Source: Symsagittifera roscoffensis
Lineage: Eukaryota > Xenacoelomorpha > Acoela > Convolutidae
Length of the DNA stretch: 64,000 nucleotides
Reading direction: 5' to 3'
NCBI RefSeq assembly: GCF_963678635.1
Contig: NC_087070.1
Coordinates: forward strand, 47,351,467 to 47,415,466
In this document: piece by piece, positions 57,446 to 64,000 of the stretch
Numbering within the stretch: position 1 is the first letter of the stretch
How the letters are laid out: every line of letters begins with the position of its first letter
Program-made: the position numbers and the translations under genes
The notes under the pieces: model-generated
Database searches by the model: none
What the model was told of the DNA's origin: nothing
What the model saw: only the letters and a program-made list of their open reading frames with translations

Positions 57446-58479
57446 TATTTGAATTTAAAATTTTTGAATTTGGATTAGCATAATTATTACAATGCACGAT
57501 AAAATGGTTTTCTAAAAACATAGTTGGTTTTGTTTTTAAGAAAATCTTCTTAAGAAGATCAATGAAACATAGCGTCTGGGATCTTCGAAATTGTATTTTT
57601 TGAAATCAACCGGTAAGTAAAAATCAAGAACCACTCGTGTCCAAAAATTCGAGCGCCCAAAATTTTCATCCTATAAATTTTACAAAGAAAGCCTGATTTT
57701 ATTGCTGTTTTTTTTTTAATTTTTAGAAATTTGTGTTCCAATGGGCTACACATTTTTCAGGGATGAGGTAATGATTGATTTTCTCAAATATTTGATACTT
57801 TTTTATAGGTTCCTTAAATTGACAAAATATAGCAGCTGTCTACAGATGATTACGTTCTATGAAATCGATCACTAATTAATTTTCATGGATAGCTTTTAAG
57901 TTCAAAAAAAAGAAATTTTTCTGCTAAGTTGTTTCAAATTTGATCGAATCTGAGTTCAAGTTGGGTGACATAAATATCAGGATAGAAGAATCGAATGCTC
58001 AAACCCTGCAAACCCTGCCTAAAGTTTTTTCCAACCTTCGTTAAAATCGATAAATCATAACACCTGATTTTTTCAACGGGTGCGGTCGTTGAAATTAACT
58101 AAAAATTAGGTTTCCGGAACGACTTTCATGAAGGAGGGACCCTCGAAAAAACGAAAGCCCGATAAGTTATTACAATATACTTTTCAAAACGTATTTTCTG
58201 GCTCATTCATTTTAGTTTTTCCAAAGTCTGAAATCAAACTGTGTGAAGAAAATTTCAGGATTGCGGATTTACTCAAATTCTTAATCCTTTGATCAAATAT
58301 TCCCTCGTTGAAACGGAGAATTAATAGAAACTGGTATCTTCATTGGTAACTTTCTTTCAAATCAGATACTTAAAAGTCTTCGTCACAACTCTAATGATCC
58401 AAAAAAGCTGAGCACCCCAAAATATTCATTCTTTAAACTGTGCGAAATTGTTTCTTCCCTATTTTTTTTTTTGAAAATT

Positions 58480-60116
58480 TCATATCTAAATTGAAATTCG
58501 ATGGCTTTTTTTGCAGACATGCGGTAACTGTAGAGTTAGGGGATTTCTTCTCTAGGTTCGTTCTCTCTTTCCTAACGACACCGCGAAGTCGTCCCTTGGG
58601 CAGTGAATTCAGTGGGGCGACCGAGATTCACTAATATCTACAAACCCGAAAGGGTTAATTTGGTGGCAGCTATTCTGTATTGTATTATGTGGCTTGCCCC
58701 TCTGTGTATTGCTCTTCGGCTGTCTTGTCTCGTCTAACAATCGCTAGAATTTCCTATGATGAAATAATTTAGATGATTATATGTCCAATTGCAGAAGGCT
58801 CTGAGTGGCCAGGATATAATCTAATAATCAAATCAAAAGGAAAGGGTCCGCGATTTAACGGCCAAATAGCCTAATTGCAATTAACTTCCAACTATCTCCT
58901 TTGACACTAACTATTCTCTCTCTCTCTAGAGAATCTCTGATGAGAACTAACTATCTACTGGTCTCTTACTTCGAGAACCAATTACCTGACTAACTAGCAA
59001 TAATTGTTCTCTCTAACTAACGGAGAACCAACTATACTCTCTCTCAGTATCAATTGCTCTCATCTCTGACGAGAACCAACTACCCTTAATAGTAGCTAAC
59101 ACTGTTCTGACTCTTACAGGCTCTCCGGTTCCCTCTACTTCCTTGTCTTTCTTTACACCTAGTTTTAGTTAAGTCACGCCATTCCCTACCAGTCCTGACA
59201 TCCGCCTAAATCACCCGTCCGCACATGTTTAAGACTATATCCTTCCCACTGTTAACTCTACACACAAGATGTATGTTGCCACTACCTATGCTATCCCAAA
59301 GTTTCAGCTTCCTGTGTTCAGTGGGGTCCGAGAAACGACTCCCGGAAGTCAAGTTGGGGTCTATTTGCATGGGGCATAAAACCAGAAGTACTGGTCCAAG
59401 GGGTCTGGTAATCTAAACTTAAGCTTCCCTCAACTAGGTCTATAACATACTTTTTTTTGGTTCCATTCCGACCACTAGTTACCGTGTTCTGCTAGGGCCA
59501 TTTGCACTTCCGGGAACCGTTATCACTTGGGGGCGGGGGATCCAAGGGTTATTGATTTTTGAATGCCCGGGTCAAATCACCTCTAGTATCCTTCCTATGA
59601 GTTTCATAACCCTAGCCACTGTAGTTCCCATGTTGCAGCGCAAATGTAAATATAAAACAAGAGCACAAATGCATATACACTCAAATGTAAGCGAGAGTAT
59701 AAGTGCATATAAAGTTGAACCAAAATGTAAATGCATATAGGGACAGTAGCCAAGCGTATCCCACCTAGGTCATTTCCTTTCTAGAACTCGAATATGCACC
59801 GAACTTGATGGGATGCTCCGTAACCAGGTTCGATCCCCCCAAAACCGATTTTAACCGTCTTTTCGCTCTAATTTGGTTCAGCCTTGATTAAGGCTGACCT
59901 TTAAAAAGAGCAATTTGTCTCAAGGACAAATACTGGCCATTTTTGCAGCTTGCTTTGATTTATGCAGTGTATTGTGGCCGATGTTACCGATGATAAAGCT
60001 TGTTAAAATTATCGTTATATTCTCAAATTTCCGGAGTTATTTTGCCGAGAAAATACTCATTAATTAAAGTGTTTAAAAACCGTTTTCTTATATAATCTTG
60101 GAGATTGACGCGCACA
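58480..60116 (+). other. Probable 5' LTR region of second BEL/Pao element
   Basis: Base composition changes here to less AT-rich sequence, with a CT-rich stretch of loose repeats built on GAGAACCAACTA (58890-59095) and AAATGCATATA repeats (59645-59745). The region ends ...CGCACA four bases before a primer-site-like sequence, as an LTR would. The left boundary cannot be set because the partner LTR is outside the window. Some of this may be unrelated DNA. Confidence 0.35.
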
Positions 60117-60119
60117 CTT

Positions 60120-60137
60120 TGGCGCCCCACAAGGGAC
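60120..60137 (+). promoter_or_regulatory. Candidate primer-binding site, tRNA-Lys-like
   Basis: TGGCGCCCCACAAGGGAC begins with TGGCGCC, the start of Lys-tRNA primer sites in many retroelements. It lies about 1.4 kb upstream of the extra ORF and gag of the second BEL/Pao element. The tRNA identity is inferred from the G before CCA. Confidence 0.5.
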
Positions 60138-61203
60138 AGACGTTTTGCCCATGCCCAAGGATATTGCCCATCCTTTCTTCGAAAGTCGCATCAGAGCTCT
60201 AGAAACCACATCTAATTCATTTTGTACTCAACATACATAAGCAAATTTGATTATGACTCTTTATAATTCCTTAATCAAATTGATTCGAACAATCTGATGA
60301 CTGATTCAAGCAGCAGGACATAAGTTGGCAGTCTCCTCAGTTATAGAACAAATAAGGTGGATTCAAATCGCCATTTGAACTGAAGTTTACTTTCGGCCCG
60401 AACTGGTTTTCGCCCGCAGTTCACCAACTGAACTACCTTTACCGCCTCTTGAACAAATAAAAAACCTGGGCTAAAAATTCATATTGTATGTTTGCTCATA
60501 ATACTTTGGGGATTATATTGAGCTTTATCCGCGATATAACTTAGATAATAACTTGTTAATTAACGGATTCAGATTTGATGTTGATTTTGATTCCTATTTG
60601 GTTTTTATCTTGGGCTGATTAATATAATGACTTCTGCCTCCGATTACAAAAACTAACCAGGAAATTACTACACCAAACCAACTTACGATATCCTGACTGT
60701 CAAGAACAGACGTATTGTGTGAGTACAAGTCAACTGCAGACGTTTTGTGTAAGTTAGAGTAGTGATTGCTGAACAATTTCTCTGCGACCGACCGAAGGCT
60801 TGAGAACCTAAAACCGGTGACGCCAATCTCCAAAAAATTTTCAAAAACTGTAAGACTCATCTAGTTTTTTATAAATTATTTTTTGTGCAATAAAATTACA
60901 TACGGTGTCTGATTGCGTATCCCAACTCAAAGCAAGCTACAAGTGGTAATTTTTTCTCGATACTAAAAATGTTTGAGTAATTGTAAACGGATTGAAAATC
61001 CAGAAAAACGGAACATAGACAAGAGGTACTGGACTAGTTTTTTGGATTGGTTTGCGACTCGAACCTGTTGACCAAAATTTTCCGAAAAATTTTGGGAAAA
61101 AAAGTAAAAATTGCCAAAAAATTCCTCAGAACGTCCCCATAATTCTGCGAAACTGTGCTGTAACATGACACCAACCTTATGGTAAGTGGTCTGGTAGCGA
61201 AAC
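60138..61203 (+). other. Leader of second BEL/Pao element, no gene supported
   Basis: Noncoding as far as I can see. On the - strand about 60370-60445 there is a weak tRNA-like arrangement (TAGTTCAGTTGGTGAAC then CCAGTTCGGGCC). An open frame at 60594-60860 (-) has no recognisable features. Confidence 0.4.
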
Positions 61204-61282
61204 ATCAGGCAAATTAAGTTGAGTTTTTTCATCCTCAGGTTTTTTCCGCGTGTGTTGTTGGAACTTAACCAATTTGCCTGAT
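61204..61282 (+). ncRNA. Leader hairpin 1 of second BEL/Pao element
   Basis: 79 nt. The arms ATCAGGCAAATT and AATTTGCCTGAT pair over 12 bases, with an extra AAGTT/AACTT stem inside. The loop holds TTTTTTCATCCTCAGG and GTGTGTTGTTGGA. Same size and loop as hairpin 2, exactly 200 nt downstream. It could be a packaging, dimerisation or translation signal; function unknown. Confidence 0.55.
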
Positions 61283-61403
61283 CCCCCACCCACATTGGTG
61301 AAACTTTGAGCCAGTTCGCTTCAAGTAAACATAAGCCGTTTCAGCCCGTCCGATTATTGACTTCGTTGCGCGACACTAATGTTAAGTGGTCAGGTACGGT
61401 GAT

Positions 61404-61482
61404 ATTAAGTGAGTTAAGTTGAATTCTTTCATCCTCAGGTTTACTCCGTGTGCGTTGTTGGAGTTCAACCGACCTACTTAAT
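61404..61482 (+). ncRNA. Leader hairpin 2 of second BEL/Pao element
   Basis: 79 nt. The outer stem ATTAAGT/ACTTAAT and inner stem GTTGAA/TTCAAC differ from hairpin 1, while the loop (TTTCATCCTCAGGTTTACTC, GTGCGTTGTTGGA) is shared. Ends about 60 nt before the extra ORF. Confidence 0.55.
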
Positions 61483-61540
61483 TTCCCCACCCCATTGGTA
61501 CTTTAGCGTAACGTAGCCGTCGAATAAGTCTCTTGAGTGT

Positions 61541-62176
61541 ATGGCATTCATTCTAGGAGCTAGTTCCTTGGATCACGCGCTCCGTATACTATCCGCACCG
61601 TCTCAAAAGCGGGTGAAAGAGACTTGTTTCACAAAGCCCGGTTTAAGCTTTAACTTTAACGCCAGGGACTCGCAGAAAACTATCCAATACTATCTGCATC
61701 ACTTTTTGTCGAATCGGAAAGATCTAGTTATTTGGCACGACGCCATAAATAACTCCATTAGTAAGCACCGCAGTAACAACAACCGTAGTTTGAGTACTGA
61801 CCAACTTAAGAGCCTTCTTTTGAGATACAAGGAGAATATTACCGCTATTGTATACTGTCGCCGCAACGGTATGGAAAATATAGAAAAAGAGTTCAAAAAG
61901 ACAGGTATTCTCGTTCTTAACATAGTTGAGGATTTTATCTCAAAGCGAAAGGCCAAAGACCAAATACTTATCGAAAAGTATAAAGAGCTGCACCAGCCCC
62001 CTTCCCTTGAGTTGAAGACTCTGTTGTTACTTAGACGATACAGTGCTGACCTAAATACACTGAAAGCTAAGAAGAAGCGGAACCGTTTGTCGCCAAAAAA
62101 TCGTAGAACGATTCACAACAGACTTAAAGCGTTAAAACTTCAAGTTACTCCCTCTTGTAAGTTATTGATGTATTAG
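61541..62176 (+). CDS. Extra ORF upstream of gag in second BEL/Pao element, unknown function
   Basis: 211 codons, intact, ATG at 61541. Homologous along its length to 42557-43138 (-). Key blocks are MAFILGASSLDHAL, VIWHDAINNSIS (63-74), AIVYC (102-106), GILVLNIV (122-129) and ELHQPPSLELKT (149-160), followed by a Lys/Arg-rich tail. It ends 72 nt before gag. I see no signal peptide or membrane segment. Ser near position 8-9, Asn 70/71 and His 151 are kept in both copies, in the order used by SGNH hydrolases. Nothing else supports that fold. Confidence 0.85.
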   Translation: MAFILGASSLDHALRILSAPSQKRVKETCFTKPGLSFNFNARDSQKTIQYYLHHFLSNRKDLVIWHDAINNSISKHRSNNNRSLSTDQLKSLLLRYKENITAIVYCRRNGMENIEKEFKKTGILVLNIVEDFISKRKAKDQILIEKYKELHQPPSLELKTLLLLRRYSADLNTLKAKKKRNRLSPKNRRTIHNRLKALKLQVTPSCKLLMY

Positions 62177-62248
62177 AGTATTTTGTGGAATTACTTGAGT
62201 TAAAATAAAGTATTTTCTGAGAGTCGTTTATTTCTGAAATTATTAAGC

Positions 62249-64000
62249 ATGGAAGTTAAGTTTCAAAAGAAAATTAAGAAGTTGTTTGAGAAACGTAGCA
62301 ATCTCGAAAACGAACTTTATAAATGCCACGAGATAATTTTAGAATACATAGAGAGTCAGAGTCGTTGCTCAAAAAATGATACTTAAATTGAAAAATGTAG
62401 GAACTATATAGAACAAGCGGTCGAGATAAATACTGAGTTGATTGATATGGCTGCAAAAAGTGCCAATCCCGACGAATTGATACCGGCACAGGATATGTGG
62501 CTTCATAAGTTGACTCAAAGCAACGATAAAGTTCTGCAAGAAGCTATCACATATAAAACAGGTTTTGAGGCAGTAACAGAGCCGGACAAAATTGATAGCA
62601 GCTCAAAAGTTTCTCATCATTCTGAAAAAAGTGAAAAACCCCGTTCGCATAAAACAAATACCCGCTCTAAGTTGTCGCATCGAAGCAGCCGACATCAGCA
62701 ATCGGGCTCCCAGAAATCTAGTTATACCGCCGCTCCGTCGAAAACACTTTCTGAGAAAAAGCGCAATTTAATGATTTTAAAGAAACAACAAGAGGAACTT
62801 GAGAGGCAGGCAAAGGTATCATTAAGACTGAAAGAACAACAAAGCCGTTTAGAGTTGGGAGAATTGGCTGAAGAACACAGAAAAAAACTGGCAGAAATTG
62901 AGTTGAAAGGGCTTGAGTTAGAAGATGAGTTGTCGGAAATCAGCGAGAATGCTGAGGAAAGTGGTTTAACTCGAATCTCTCCACAACTAACAATAGACGA
63001 AAAGGATCGTACGCGTCACTGGGTCGAATCTGTCGACAACAATCAGCCTGATGCTGTTGTAGTTCCCAATCAAGAGCAGCACATTCGTTCAACAGCTGAG
63101 GCAACCTATCCTGCATTTACAAATTACTTGGTCTCACCAAGTTTTACAGGAGTGAATAATGGCCAGGCAGCTTCTAGTGATCCGGGATTGCATTACAGTA
63201 ACCACATTCACGGACAACATCATAATTTGTCGAATTTGGTCCGATCGCAGGTTTCCGTTAACAATCCAGTAGGGTTACAACAGGTCATTCAACCTGTTTC
63301 TAATAATTTGCCTCACCAAACTCTTTTGTCCACTCATCCGGTGCTAGGCAATCCAAACACAGGGTCAGTAGTCCCGGTAACTTCTTAAAATTATTTTGCT
63401 CCGACAACATCTGCAGAAGTTCCTTCTGGTGTAGCACCGTTCGTTCCTGCATCAACAGCACTTAATCATGTTTCTTTAAGTGATCACACTACAGGGTCAG
63501 TAGTAGCTGGCTACCAAGCACCTGTAGTCCCATCACAACAACATATGGGTGTTCCCGTTAGTTATAACTTTTCAAGTGACCACTACAATCCTTATAGTAA
63601 TTTGTGGAGACCAGCTGTTGCTGCCCCTTTAATGTCAACTCAACAGCACTACGTTCCTTCGACAACTGTTTTTTCCGCAGTAACTCCGATTGTTCCTACG
63701 AATAATTTTGTTCCTTATACAAGTGGAGGGACTGTGTTCTTTGCGCAGCCAGAAAACTTTTCACATGCTAATCAACCGTTCGTTCCTGATTGTCGCGGTA
63801 ACTCTTCGAGTTACACAGAGCCAACTCTCGGTAATTCACCTGGTGCAGACGTCGAGCGTCCACTTTCGACACGAGAGTTGGTTAATATACTCATGCACAG
63901 CCGAAAAGATCATCTCCCTGAGTGGAAGCTGACCCAGTTCGATGGCAACCCACTTAATTGGCATGAGTGGTTTGAGCAATTCACATCGACGGTCGATTCA
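62249..64000 (+). pseudogene. gag: gag of second BEL/Pao element, two in-frame stops, cut by window edge
   Basis: The frame starts MEVKFQKKIKKLFEKR and is open except for TAA codons at 62384 and 63386. It then continues to the window end in PEWKLTQFDGNPLNWHEWFE, the start of the DUF1759-type gag domain. Architecture equals the first element: an N-terminal helical part (LENEL motif shared), a coiled coil (about 62750-62950), and an Asn/Pro/Ser/Val-rich spacer. At the first stop the other element has Leu, so TTA to TAA is the likely change. Confidence 0.85.

Larger units (their letters stand above)
54916..58480. other. 3' flank of NCX and intergenic DNA with repeats
   Basis: The first 100 bases are the likely 3' UTR. 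Beyond that I see AT-rich DNA, a degraded hAT-like element (56351 to about 56610), a small (TAA)n tract at 56730-56751 and a Helitron-like repeat (56916-57445). No coding gene is supported. Confidence 0.6.

Noticed and set aside
60370-60445. tRNA gene on the - strand
   Set aside because: Box-like motifs are present but I cannot fold a full cloverleaf with a matching acceptor stem.
60594-60860. 88-codon frame on the - strand in the second element's leader
   Set aside because: No homology I recognise, opposite to the element's direction and short.
61699-61956. 85-codon antisense frame
   Set aside because: Shadow of the conserved ORF at 61541-62176.
62384-63388. Altered genetic code reading TAA as an amino acid
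   Set aside because: The NCX gene reads normally, the sister element has Leu at the first position (one base change explains it), and the host is an animal.

Overview
This window is eukaryotic, almost certainly from an invertebrate animal. It is AT-rich and intron-rich, and it is dominated by one animal-type Na+/Ca2+ exchanger (NCX, SLC8 family) gene of about 49 kb on the + strand. The gene lies among many non-autonomous DNA transposons and two BEL/Pao-type LTR retrotransposons. I cannot name the species or phylum from sequence alone.

Layout: 1-5745 is upstream repeat-rich DNA. 5746-54915 is the NCX gene. I place 12 coding exons, and all splice phases agree: 2,733 nt joined, 910 residues plus TAG. 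Exon 1 carries the signal peptide, exons 2-4 the first membrane half with the alpha-1 repeat, exons 5-9 the cytoplasmic loop with two Calx-beta domains, and exons 10-12 the second membrane half with the alpha-2 repeat. 54916 to about 58480 is downstream DNA with a polyadenylation signal and old repeats. From about 58480 to the window edge lies a second BEL/Pao element, on the + strand and cut by the edge.

Exons 2-5 appear twice (11018-13172 and 19869-22023), with identical predicted protein. The repeated block (6265-15463 and 15664-25439) ends exactly on both sides of a 200-base N gap. I read this as two alleles laid end to end by the assembler, not a real duplication. The two copies therefore act as a natural haplotype comparison. 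They show a polymorphic hAT-like MITE insertion with its empty site, a repeat array that differs in copy number, and a haplotype-specific tandem duplication.

The 16 kb intron 9 holds a nearly complete BEL/Pao element (35476-46060) on the - strand, with two 310 bp LTRs, gag and pol. Pol is broken by frameshifts and has lost catalytic residues in reverse transcriptase and integrase. Both BEL/Pao elements carry an extra ORF of about 190-210 codons upstream of gag. It is conserved between them and I do not recognise it as a standard BEL/Pao gene. It is the best candidate here for something undescribed. The second element also has two leader hairpins, exactly 200 nt apart, whose stems differ in sequence but still pair.
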